Source: Holophaga sp. (GTDB taxonomy: Bacteria > Acidobacteriota > Holophagae > Holophagales > Holophagaceae). From it: a DNA stretch of 64,000 nucleotides. Below are positions 55,765 to 63,694 of the stretch, piece after piece. Numbering within the stretch: position 1 is the first letter of the stretch; each line of letters starts with the position of its first letter. The notes beneath the pieces were generated by a model that was given only the letters and a program-made list of their open reading frames with translations, did not search any database and had not been told where the DNA came from. The translations under genes and the position numbers were made by a program. The DNA lies in the NCBI GenBank assembly GCA_016715205.1, contig JADKBC010000049.1, positions 372,001 to 436,000 on the forward strand, in the 5' to 3' direction.

Positions 55765-56649
55765 TCAGTGGTAGCCCCATAGATATTTCGCTTTTTCTAT
55801 TGAATTACTCGAGAAAAGCAAATACCCATTTTCATTATATCTGCTGTGCCAGAACAACAACTCGGATTGACCGTCACCGTCAAAATCCCCTGTGCCAACC
55901 AATTCGAGACCAGCGCCAAGATAAGTGGCGCGTTTTGAGAGCATGAAAGTGTGTTGGTCCCAGGCGATTTCGATTGGACCATCGCAAGTGTCAGACTCTT
56001 TGGCTGGTCGAAGGCGCAAGGTGACGAGTTGCCTATCTTTCTTGTCTTTAAGACAAGCGAGAACCTCCATGTTTTTCAAGGTGTAGTTGAAGGGAACCGG
56101 AGCCTCAGAATTTTTGGGGCAAACAAGGGCATGACCAGCCGCTTTTTTAAACGCACAGAAAAGCCTTTCCTTGTCCTTCCTGCTCAGGATTGATGGTGTC
56201 CATTGGGATGGGTCAATTGCTGATCCATTGAAAACGACGATCAGTGGGCGATCCACTGGTGTTGAGCACCAACCCTGGAACCGCTGGCCTTCATTCTTTA
56301 TGGCAGGGAGTGGCTGACCTGGGATTGGATTCAATATCCTGTCTCTTGGGTAGGTCCATGGATATTCGGTGCTGAACCCAGGATCAGTTGTTTCAAAAGA
56401 ACCTAATTTTTTCCCCTCAAAATAGACCGCCCACTCCATCCTATCGGCGAGAAAACTCCCCCCAGCTTTTTCGTTGTTTAGTGAGACCCATTCCTTCCCG
56501 CTATTCGCGAACAATGCTCTGACACGCACACCACCCTTCTCATTACATTGAGGTGTTTCCAGCACGCCTAGCACAGACGCACTTCCGGCTCCCAGCCTGG
56601 ATGAAACCAGAGCAAGAAGCAGTAGAGCGCTGATGATCAAGCGGAACAT
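55765..56649 (-). CDS. Exported protein of unknown function, integron cassette gene
   Basis: 294 residues. Signal peptide (FRLIISALLLLALVSSRLGAG) and a beta-rich mature part with six or more Cys. A C-terminal FG-GAP/VCBS-like calcium motif, GTGDFDGDGQSELLFWHS, occurs in beta-propeller blades and surface proteins. No family is certain. GTTAGGTGG, an R'-type core, stands at 56665-56657, eight bases before the ATG. The attC at 55714-55592 follows about 50 bases after the stop. GC is clearly lower than the flanking core genes. All three traits are those of an integron cassette. Confidence 0.8.
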   Translation of the reverse strand: MFRLIISALLLLALVSSRLGAGSASVLGVLETPQCNEKGGVRVRALFANSGKEWVSLNNEKAGGSFLADRMEWAVYFEGKKLGSFETTDPGFSTEYPWTYPRDRILNPIPGQPLPAIKNEGQRFQGWCSTPVDRPLIVVFNGSAIDPSQWTPSILSRKDKERLFCAFKKAAGHALVCPKNSEAPVPFNYTLKNMEVLACLKDKKDRQLVTLRLRPAKESDTCDGPIEIAWDQHTFMLSKRATYLGAGLELVGTGDFDGDGQSELLFWHSRYNENGYLLFSSNSIEKAKYLWGYH

Positions 56650-56656
56650 TCTTTAG

Positions 56657-56665
56657 CCACCTAAC
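56657..56665 (-). mobile_element. Cassette boundary core (R'-type GTTAGGT)
   Basis: GTTAGGTGG on the minus strand matches the GTTRRRY core at which cassettes join, eight bases before the exported-protein ATG. No L' box precedes it (the upstream sequence is CTATTTCAAA). This end therefore looks like a cassette joined to a non-attC secondary site or a truncated attC. Confidence 0.45.
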
Positions 56666-56696
56666 TTTGAAATAGAGTGCTTTTACGAAAAAGTTG

Positions 56697-56735
56697 TCCA
56701 CGGATGAACACGGATGAACACGGATAAAAGAAAAG
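56697..56735 (+). repeat. CGGATGAACAC tandem motif
   Basis: Two and a half copies of the 11-mer CGGATGAACAC begin at about 56701 and are followed by an A-rich tail. Very similar (A/C)ACxGATxAACAC strings occur between genes in many unrelated bacteria. It sits between the cassette boundary and lpxD, in a stretch without genes. Confidence 0.65.
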
Positions 56736-56781
56736 GGGTTTCGATTTGTTGAAGCGGGCCACTAAATGTAGATGATCCCGC

Positions 56782-57789
56782 TCACTCCTCGGCCACCTTC
56801 TTGGCCAATTTCCGCAGGATGCCGGGCAGGCGGTTGAGGGCGGCTTGGCTTTCCATCCATTGGCGGTGGGGGCGGGCGGGGAAGCCGGTGGTGAAGCTAC
56901 CTTCGGGGAGGCTTTTGGCCACCACGCTGTTGCCGCCCACGATGCTGCGGGAGCCGATGTGGATGTGGCCCACCACGCCCACCTTTCCGGCCAGGGTTAC
57001 GTAGTCGCCCAGCGAGGTGGAGCCGGAAATGCCGGTCTGGCTCACGATCAGGCAGTGTTCGCCGATCTGCACGTTATGGGCGATCTGGCAGAGGTTGTCC
57101 ACCTTGGTGCCCTGCTTGATGCGGGTGGGGCCCAGGGCGCCCCGGTCGATGGTGACGGCGGCGCCGATTTCCACATCATCGCCCACCTCCACGAACCCCA
57201 CCTGGGGCACCTTTTCGTGGCGGCCATTCACCATCACGTAGCCATAACCGTCGCTGCCCAGCACCGAGTTGGCGTGGATCCGCACGCGATCCCCAACCCG
57301 GGTGCGGCGGTACAGCACCACGCCACTATAGAACTCGCATTCTTCGCCAATCACGCAGTCGTCGCCGATGTGGACGCCGGGGTGCAACACGCCGTACGCC
57401 CCGATCACCGTGTTGGCACCAATGGTCACACCCGGGCCGATGCGGCAGCCTTCGCCAATCTTGGCGCTGGGATGAATGGGCGCTTCGCACCAGGCGGGCG
57501 TGGGTTCTGGGTGCAGCAACGCGATGGCCTGGGCAAAGCCCCAGTAGGGGTTTGTCATCACCAAGCGGGGCCGCCCCTCCAGCACGGTTTTGGGATCACA
57601 CAAAATTACGCCTGCGCCGCTGTGCAGGGCCTTGTCGTGATACTTGGCGTTGGCCAGAAAGCTGACCGAAGTTTCGACCGCTTCGTCCAGAGGCATCACG
57701 CAGCTGAGGGGCCGTTCCGGCGGGCAATCCAGCAAGGCGCCGCCCAAGCGTTCCGCCAATTCCTGGGCCGTGATCGTGATCGTGGTCAT
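56782..57789 (-). CDS. lpxD: UDP-3-O-(3-hydroxyacyl)glucosamine N-acyltransferase
   Basis: 335 residues, third step of lipid A synthesis, cytoplasmic. An N-terminal uridine-binding domain precedes the left-handed beta-helix made of hexapeptide repeats (IGEGCRIGPGVTIGANTVIG to IHIGSRSIVGGNSVVA). The catalytic His lies in IAHNVQIGEHC. The C-terminal helix (AALNRLPGILRKLAKKV) is typical. The start at MTTITITAQ is preferred to a Met four codons upstream. Presence of lpxD shows a lipopolysaccharide-type outer membrane. Confidence 0.95.
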   Translation of the reverse strand: MTTITITAQELAERLGGALLDCPPERPLSCVMPLDEAVETSVSFLANAKYHDKALHSGAGVILCDPKTVLEGRPRLVMTNPYWGFAQAIALLHPEPTPAWCEAPIHPSAKIGEGCRIGPGVTIGANTVIGAYGVLHPGVHIGDDCVIGEECEFYSGVVLYRRTRVGDRVRIHANSVLGSDGYGYVMVNGRHEKVPQVGFVEVGDDVEIGAAVTIDRGALGPTRIKQGTKVDNLCQIAHNVQIGEHCLIVSQTGISGSTSLGDYVTLAGKVGVVGHIHIGSRSIVGGNSVVAKSLPEGSFTTGFPARPHRQWMESQAALNRLPGILRKLAKKVAEE

Positions 57790-57926
57790 GGGCGCCTCCA
57801 AGATTCCAGTATGGGGCAGTGGGAGCCTCGATTAGAGGCCTTCCCTATCCCTACTGGCCTGCTCCAGGCGACAATAGCTAGGAGGGGCGACGTGGTTTGC
57901 GCCCTGCATCCTGTTGTTGGAGCGTC

Positions 57927-58718
57927 ATGCACCCCATTCTTTTCCGCATTGGATCTTTCGAGGTCGGCACCTACGGCCTGCTGTTGGCCCTGGGTTTCTT
58001 CGCGGCCTTGGCGCTGGCCATGCGGCAGGGGAAAAAGGACGCCCTGGCGCCGGAAGCCTTGTCCGATCTGAGCGTAACGGTGCTCATCGCAGGCGTGGTG
58101 GGCTCCAAGTTGCTGATGATTGTGGTGGATCTGATCAACGGTGGAACCCTGGCCCAGGTCTTTGACTTCGCCACCCTTCGGGCTGGCGGTGCGGTGCATG
58201 GCGGCATCATTCTGGGCATGGCGGCCTTTTTCTGGCGCGTGCGCAAATGGAAACTGCCCATGGCCGCCACGCTGGATGCGCTGGTGCCCGCCATGGCACT
58301 GGGGCAGGCCATCGGCCGTCTGGGCTGCTTCGCGGCGGGCTGTTGCTACGGCACAGAATGTCATCTGCCATGGGCGGTTACCTTTACCAACCCCGATGCC
58401 CATGTGTTTTCGGGCACACCACTCCTGCAAGCCCTCCATCCGGTGCAGCTCTACACCTTCCTGGTGGAACTGGCCATTGTCGGCGTGCTGGTGCTGTTGC
58501 GCCGCCGGCGGGCTTTTCCCGGCCAGATCGCAGGTGTTTTCTTCATCCTGGAAGGCCTAAGCCGCAGCATCCTCGAAATCTGGCGCGGTGATCTGGACCG
58601 TGGCATCTGGCTGGGGCTGCCCTGGCTTTCCACTGGCCGACTAACCGGCATGTTCTTCATCCTGTTTGGCATCGGCCTCTGGTGGTGGTTCCGGAGGCGC
58701 CAAACCGCAGAGGCCTGA
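57927..58718 (+). CDS. lgt: Prolipoprotein diacylglyceryl transferase
   Basis: 263 residues, seven predicted transmembrane helices. Adds diacylglycerol to the lipobox Cys of prolipoproteins; the window itself encodes several. Signature motifs: RAGGAVHGGIILGM (essential His/Gly), GQAIGRLGCFAAGCCYG (Arg/Gly signature) and HPVQLYTFLVEL. GGAG at about 57919 supports the start; a longer frame into the divergent lpxD leader is unlikely. Confidence 0.95.
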   Translation: MHPILFRIGSFEVGTYGLLLALGFFAALALAMRQGKKDALAPEALSDLSVTVLIAGVVGSKLLMIVVDLINGGTLAQVFDFATLRAGGAVHGGIILGMAAFFWRVRKWKLPMAATLDALVPAMALGQAIGRLGCFAAGCCYGTECHLPWAVTFTNPDAHVFSGTPLLQALHPVQLYTFLVELAIVGVLVLLRRRRAFPGQIAGVFFILEGLSRSILEIWRGDLDRGIWLGLPWLSTGRLTGMFFILFGIGLWWWFRRRQTAEA

Positions 58719-58810
58719 ACCTGGGCCAGACACTCGTCACGTCGAAAACCTGATCGTCATCCTGTCCCTCCGTGGACACTTTCTTTGCCATTTCCGAAAG
58801 CAGGCCCCGC

Positions 58811-59809
58811 ATGTCCGTTCGCCATTTGCTTGAAACCGATGCCCCCCGATTGGATCGTTTTCTCACCGAAGTTCACCCGGAAATCCCCCGGTCCCGCTGG
58901 GAAGGCTGGATCCGAGCGGGCCACGTGCTGGTGAACGGGGTCGCCGCCACCAAGCCCGGCACGCGGTTGCGGGTGGGTGCCACGGTGGAAACGGAAATCC
59001 CTGAACTGGTGCCGCCGGGGCTGCATCTGGAGCCTGAGGATCTGAACCTGCCCACGCTGTTCGAGGACGATCGGCTGTGGATCCTCGATAAACCCGCCGG
59101 TGTGGTGGCTCACCCAGGCCCCGGGCATCCTTCTGGCACCGTGGTGAACGCCCTGCTGTGGCGGTTGCGCGAACAGGCGAAGGACCTCGCCATTCCCGTG
59201 GAAGAGGAAACAGAGGCACCCGACGAAGAACTGGCCGCGCCCCTGTGGCCTGGGTTGGTGCATCGACTGGATCGTTTCACCACCGGGTGTCTGTTGACCA
59301 CCAAGGATGCCGACGCGCAGCTGGCCATGCAGGCCCAGTTCAAGGCCCGCACCGTGGAGAAACGCTACCTGGCGGTGGTGCGCATGAGCCGCAAACTGCC
59401 GGAACTCGGCTCGATGCTGGTGGATCAGCCCCTGGCGCGGCATCGCGTGGAACGCACCAAAATGACCATCACCGCCTCGGGGCGACCCTCCCAGACACGG
59501 GTGAAGGTGCTGGCGAAATCCGCGGGGTTGGCCCTGGTGGAATGCGAACTGCTCACGGGTCGTACGCACCAGATCCGCGTGCACCTGTCCTTCCTGGGGG
59601 CGCCAATCCTGGGCGACCCACTCTACGGCGGCATGACCCGCTGGCAGGACGAGGCCAAGCGCCCCATCCTCCGCGAGCATCCGTTGCTGCACGCCTGGAA
59701 ACTCTCGGTGGATCATCCCGGCACCGGCGAGCGGATTCATGTGACGGCACCCTTGCCGGAGGATTTCCGCGCGCTTTTGGAAAGACTGGAAATTCCGCTT
59801 CCGGTCTAG
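58811..59809 (+). CDS. RluA-family pseudouridine synthase
   Basis: 332 residues. An N-terminal S4-like domain (RLDRFLTEVHPEIPRSRWEGWIR, AGHVLVNG) is followed by the catalytic domain with the Asp motif HRLDRFTTGCLL, GRTHQIRVHLSFLGAPILGDPLY and ILDKPAGVVAHPG. Domain layout matches RluD/RluC rather than RluA. The rRNA target cannot be fixed from sequence. An acidic insertion (VEEETEAPDEELAAP) precedes the Asp motif. Confidence 0.9.
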   Translation: MSVRHLLETDAPRLDRFLTEVHPEIPRSRWEGWIRAGHVLVNGVAATKPGTRLRVGATVETEIPELVPPGLHLEPEDLNLPTLFEDDRLWILDKPAGVVAHPGPGHPSGTVVNALLWRLREQAKDLAIPVEEETEAPDEELAAPLWPGLVHRLDRFTTGCLLTTKDADAQLAMQAQFKARTVEKRYLAVVRMSRKLPELGSMLVDQPLARHRVERTKMTITASGRPSQTRVKVLAKSAGLALVECELLTGRTHQIRVHLSFLGAPILGDPLYGGMTRWQDEAKRPILREHPLLHAWKLSVDHPGTGERIHVTAPLPEDFRALLERLEIPLPV

Positions 59810-59886
59810 CCAATACTTTTCTGTCCTGGATTGTCCGCCTTATTCAAGGCCGCTGACCGAATTCCGATAAGCCAGCGGGGGTACCG

Positions 59887-60798
59887 ATGAAAGCCACCAC
59901 GCCTGAGGTTTTGGTTGTCGACGATGACCGCACCACCTTGGCGCTCCTGGAGGGATTGCTCAAGAAGGCGGGCTATCTTTGCATGACCGCGGAGAGCGGG
60001 GAACGGGCGCTGAAGGCGCTGGAATCGCACCCGAGGCGATTCAGTGCGGTGCTGCTGGACCGGTGCCTGCCCGGCGTGGACGGCCTGGAGGTGCTCCGAT
60101 GCATCAAGGCGGATCCGGCGCTCATGGCGCTGCCGGTCATTCTGATCACGGGTTCCACAGCGCCTGGCGAGGTGGTGGAAGGCCTGAATGCCGGAGCCTT
60201 CTATTACCTGTCCAAGCCTCTGGATTCGCTGGCGCTGATGGCGGTGGTGCGCACCGCGATTTCGGATCACAGTCGCTATCAGGAATTGCAGGATTGCCTG
60301 CAGGCCAGCGGCCGTACCTTCACCCTTCTGGAATCGGGCACCTTCCGCTTTCGCACCCTGGAAGAATCCTTTTCGCTGATCCAGCTCCTGGCCGCGGCCT
60401 GTCCCGACCCCGATTCGGCCGTGCTGGGGCTTTCCGAACTGGCCATCAACGCCATCGAGCACGGCAATCTGGAAATTGGCTACGAGCTGAAGGGCCGGCT
60501 GATGGCTACTTCTGCCCTTCGGGCCGAGGTGAATCGGCGCCTGCAGGACCCCGTGCTGGGCGCGCGCCGGGTTACCCTTCAGGTGCAGCGGGTGGCGAAC
60601 CTGATTCGTGCCACCTTCATCGATGAAGGCAAAGGCTTCGATTGGCGCACCTACGCTCAGCCCGCGCCCGAGCGCCTCCTGGACAACCATGGCCGGGGGA
60701 TTTTCATGGCCCATGCCAGTGGGTTTTTCCGCCTGGAATACCTTGGCAAGGGCAATACCGTGATGGTGGAGATCCTCGTGCCCGAGGACGAATCCTAG
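59887..60798 (+). CDS. Response regulator with C-terminal serine/threonine-type ATPase (HATPase_c_2) domain
   Basis: 303 residues. Receiver (residues 1-120): VLVVDDDRTTLALLEG, phospho-Asp in LLDRCLPGVDGLEVL and ITGST/SKPLDS. The C-terminal part (about 150-300) has LSELAINAIEHGNLEIGYE (N box) and DEGKGFDW/NHGRGIFMAHA (G boxes), as in anti-sigma-factor kinases such as RsbW. This pairing suggests that phosphorylation of the receiver controls an anti-sigma-type switch; the partner is not in the window. Confidence 0.88.
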   Translation: MKATTPEVLVVDDDRTTLALLEGLLKKAGYLCMTAESGERALKALESHPRRFSAVLLDRCLPGVDGLEVLRCIKADPALMALPVILITGSTAPGEVVEGLNAGAFYYLSKPLDSLALMAVVRTAISDHSRYQELQDCLQASGRTFTLLESGTFRFRTLEESFSLIQLLAAACPDPDSAVLGLSELAINAIEHGNLEIGYELKGRLMATSALRAEVNRRLQDPVLGARRVTLQVQRVANLIRATFIDEGKGFDWRTYAQPAPERLLDNHGRGIFMAHASGFFRLEYLGKGNTVMVEILVPEDES

Positions 60799-60801
60799 GC
60801 C

Positions 60802-61338
60802 TTAGCCGGTGATCAATTCCTGCAGCAACACTTCACCCCGGGGCCATTCTCCGAACCCCGACGCGGTGTTGATGTGCCCACGGGGCCCCACGTTGGTAAA
60901 CATGGCGTTCCAGGCCTCCGCAAAGGCCCGGGCCCGGTCGATGGATACATAAGGATCGTCGCTGGAGGCCACCACGCGGCTGAGGAAGGGCAGGCCGAAT
61001 CGCGGGACAGGTGCAAACTCCTTCAGCACCTCGAGGGTGTCAGGGCGTTCCACATCCGTGGGCGCCACCAGCAGCGCGCCATGCACGGGGCGCTGATACC
61101 GTTGGGCCCAATGGGCCACGGTGATGCAGCCCAACGAATGGGCCACCAGCACAGGTGGAGCCGTCTGGCTGGCCTCGCGGATGGCGGTATCCAGGGCCTC
61201 TACCCAATCGGTGCAATGGGGGAAATCCCAGTTGGGCATGTGCACTCGGCGTGCGTTGCGCAGGTTGGATTCCCAGAGGCTCTGCCAATGGCCAGGCCCA
61301 GAATTGGTATACCCAGGAATGATGAGAATGGGGCGCAT
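60802..61338 (-). CDS. Alpha/beta hydrolase, RBBP9/YdeN-type
   Basis: 178 residues. ILIIPGYTNSGPGHWQSLWE near the N-terminus, nucleophile elbow HSLGCITVAHWAQ (Ser), a SSDDPYVS Asp position and a C-terminal GPRGHINTASGFGEW with the catalytic His. This small serine hydrolase family has unknown natural substrates. It is convergent with the receiver-ATPase gene, four bases apart. The start is MRPILIIPG; a longer frame adds an unconserved leader. Confidence 0.88.
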   Translation of the reverse strand: MRPILIIPGYTNSGPGHWQSLWESNLRNARRVHMPNWDFPHCTDWVEALDTAIREASQTAPPVLVAHSLGCITVAHWAQRYQRPVHGALLVAPTDVERPDTLEVLKEFAPVPRFGLPFLSRVVASSDDPYVSIDRARAFAEAWNAMFTNVGPRGHINTASGFGEWPRGEVLLQELITG

Positions 61339-61868
61339 CTCGTTCCTCACTGGAAAACACCTATAAGTGTGGACCAATCGTGGGAAAAGTCAGGGGCCTT
61401 CCTTCACTCCAGCGTGTGCTCCTGGAGCGGCGTCTCCTCTCAGGCCAGGGTGCGCACGGGACCTGCCCGCAGGCCCGGGGTTCCGCAGGAATCCACAACG
61501 TGCCCTGCGGGAGGGTGGATGGATTCAGCAGATCCTGAATCAAAGGAATCAAGTGTTGGGTTTCTACCTCCGCATGACGACGCATCCTGCCTGCTCATCA
61601 CTTGGATTCGATTCCTTGAACATGTGCAGATCCCCAAAAAGGATCTGCACATGTTCGTTTACAAGGTTTTCCTGAAATCCGTGAAGCAGTCTTTTTTCAG
61701 TTTCAATCGGTGTTCAAAATGCTTCTCGACGGGCCGCTAAAGCGCAGGTGGAAACCAGAATCTGGGCCTGATCCATTCCCGTAAGCCGGTACCACTTCTG
61801 GCGGCACAATCAGGAGTATCGAAACCATCCTTGCCAGCCATCGAGGCAACTCACCCTTGGGCGCCCTA
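61339..61868. other. Gene-free region containing a perfect 16-bp hairpin
   Basis: About 530 bases without a credible gene; the small frames crossing it share no family features. The notable item is GAACATGTGCAGATCC (61618-61633) with its exact complement at 61641-61656 around a 7-base loop (CCAAAAA). It is followed by GTTTACAAGG, without a T-run. The divergent promoters of the hydrolase (leftward) and of any upstream gene must lie in the left part. Confidence 0.55.
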
Positions 61869-62975
61869 TCAAACCTGAACCCGGTGCATCATTGCCTGAG
61901 GCTTGTAGGTTTTGATGGCCGTCTGGATCATCAGGAATTCGCCAATGTTGTCAGAGGTGACCAATCCGATCAGGGTTTCACCACGCAGGACGGGCACGGT
62001 ATGGCACTGGGATTCCTGTAGTCGAGCGAAAAGGGTTTCCAGCATTTCCCCTTCTTCGGAGGTTGGAAACTCTCGCAGCATGGCCGTGCTGACCGCAGTG
62101 GTGGCCGGGGCGTGGGCAAGGGCCTCGAAGAGATCCGTGCGGGTAAGGAGGCCAACCACCCCGGCTTCGCTGACCACCGGGAAATCCTGTTGAGAGCCTT
62201 GCAGAATAAGTTCCACGGCGCGGGAGAACGGGTCGGTGGGAGCAATCACCCTGAAGTCCGTCAGCATGACGCGGCTGACGGGGATGCCGGCTAAGGCGGA
62301 TTTCATCTGGACCATGCCGGCTTCCTGAGAAGCCCCAATCCACACGATGAAGGCGATGAAAAGGAGCATCGGGTTTCCGAACAAGCCTGCAAGGCCAAAG
62401 AGCAACGCCAAACCCTGGCCGATGGCGGCCGCAATGTTCGTAGCGCGGGTGTATTCGAGCCGCATCGCCAGAACGGCCCGAAGCACTCGCCCGCCGTCCA
62501 TGGGAAAGGCCGGAATGAGGTTGAAGGCGGCGAGGAACAAGTTCGCCAAGAGCAATCGCTCCAGGAACGGCCCTGTGGTCATGGTCAACTCAGCCAGGGG
62601 CTTAATGGTCTGGGAGAAAAGGAGCCAGGAAAACAGGACTGCCGAAATGACCACGTTCACCAGCGGGCCGGCCAGGGCCACCCACAACTCCTGCAGTGGC
62701 TTTTCCGGCATACGTTCAAGGCGGGCAATGCCGCCAATGGGGTAGAGCGTGATGTCCCGCGTTTTGATACCGAACTTCCGGGCCGTCAGCGCATGTCCGT
62801 ATTCATGGAGGACCACACAGGCGAAAAGTGCCAGCACGAACAGGAGGCCCTCAATGACTCCAGATGGCCCAAGCGCCCAGTGCTGCCATGCCACGAAGGC
62901 AAGGACCAGTAAGAAAGTCGCATGAATGTAGACATCGATATCGGCGTAGCGACCCAGCTTCCACTGCCACTTCAT
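61869..62975 (-). CDS. M50-family site-2 protease with CBS domain pair
   Basis: 368 residues. Membrane metalloprotease: HEYGH zinc motif in the third hydrophobic segment (VLHEYGHALTARKFG) and NLIPAFPMDGGRVLRAVLA, carrying the third ligand Asp. A pair of CBS modules follows (VSRVMLTDFRVIAPTDPF, VVGLLTRTDLFEALA and GLVTSDNIGEFLMIQ). This Rv2625c/SpoIVFB-like layout senses adenylate or other ligands via CBS and cleaves in the membrane; substrates are unknown. Confidence 0.92.
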   Translation of the reverse strand: MKWQWKLGRYADIDVYIHATFLLVLAFVAWQHWALGPSGVIEGLLFVLALFACVVLHEYGHALTARKFGIKTRDITLYPIGGIARLERMPEKPLQELWVALAGPLVNVVISAVLFSWLLFSQTIKPLAELTMTTGPFLERLLLANLFLAAFNLIPAFPMDGGRVLRAVLAMRLEYTRATNIAAAIGQGLALLFGLAGLFGNPMLLFIAFIVWIGASQEAGMVQMKSALAGIPVSRVMLTDFRVIAPTDPFSRAVELILQGSQQDFPVVSEAGVVGLLTRTDLFEALAHAPATTAVSTAMLREFPTSEEGEMLETLFARLQESQCHTVPVLRGETLIGLVTSDNIGEFLMIQTAIKTYKPQAMMHRVQV

Positions 62976-63015
62976 GGGAAATGCCTCCAAAAAATGAAGT
63001 TCCTAGCTCGTTTAC

Positions 63016-63444
63016 TCAGGGTGCCTTGGGATGGACAAAGGGCCCAGTGGCGGTTGGATAACCCATAGAGAGCCACGCTTGGATGCCCCCTTTCAGGTCG
63101 GTTACATCAGTGAAGCCATGCTGTTGAAGCATTTTCGCAGCCTGCTGGGTGCGGTTTCCCGAGCGGCAGTAAAGCAGGATGGGTTTGCCTTTCCAGGGCT
63201 CCAGTTCCTGGATGCGCCGGGAAAGCTCCTGGACCGGGATGAGGGCATCGGTGCCTGGGATGTTCCGATCGGTATGTTCAGCCTCGGTACGCACATCCAC
63301 GAGGAGGGCCTTCCGCCCATCAATGATCACTTTGGCTTGCTCGGGCGTGATACGTTTCACCTCCACGTCTGAAGATGAAAACCCACAAGCCTGAATCATC
63401 ACCATGAGGGATGCGGTGATAAGCCATCGAAACCGAGCGTACAT
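63016..63444 (-). CDS. Rhodanese-domain lipoprotein
   Basis: 142 residues. Signal peptide with lipobox-like IQAC, then one rhodanese domain: ALLVDVRTEAEHTDRNIPG, and the active-site loop CRSGNRTQQAA with the catalytic Cys. Single-domain exported rhodaneses may trap or transfer sulfur in the periplasm. It is the second sulfurtransferase of the window besides sseA. Confidence 0.88.
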   Translation of the reverse strand: MYARFRWLITASLMVMIQACGFSSSDVEVKRITPEQAKVIIDGRKALLVDVRTEAEHTDRNIPGTDALIPVQELSRRIQELEPWKGKPILLYCRSGNRTQQAAKMLQQHGFTDVTDLKGGIQAWLSMGYPTATGPFVHPKAP

Positions 63445-63694
63445 ATTTGCCTCCCTGGTTTTTTGGATGCATCAAAAGTAGGGAAAATGCACCAAGCCCA
63501 CGATGAAAAAAGCAACTTGGGCAAGGCCATGATTCGGGGAGAACATGAGGGTATGAGACGCTTGGGGCGAAAAATCTGGGCAATGCAGCATCAACCAGAG
63601 GCTTGCCCATGCAATCCTGCGGGGATGCGGAACTCCTGTGGCATTGGCAAGATCGCGGGACGCCTTCGTGGGTAAGGCAGGCGGGAAGGGACGG

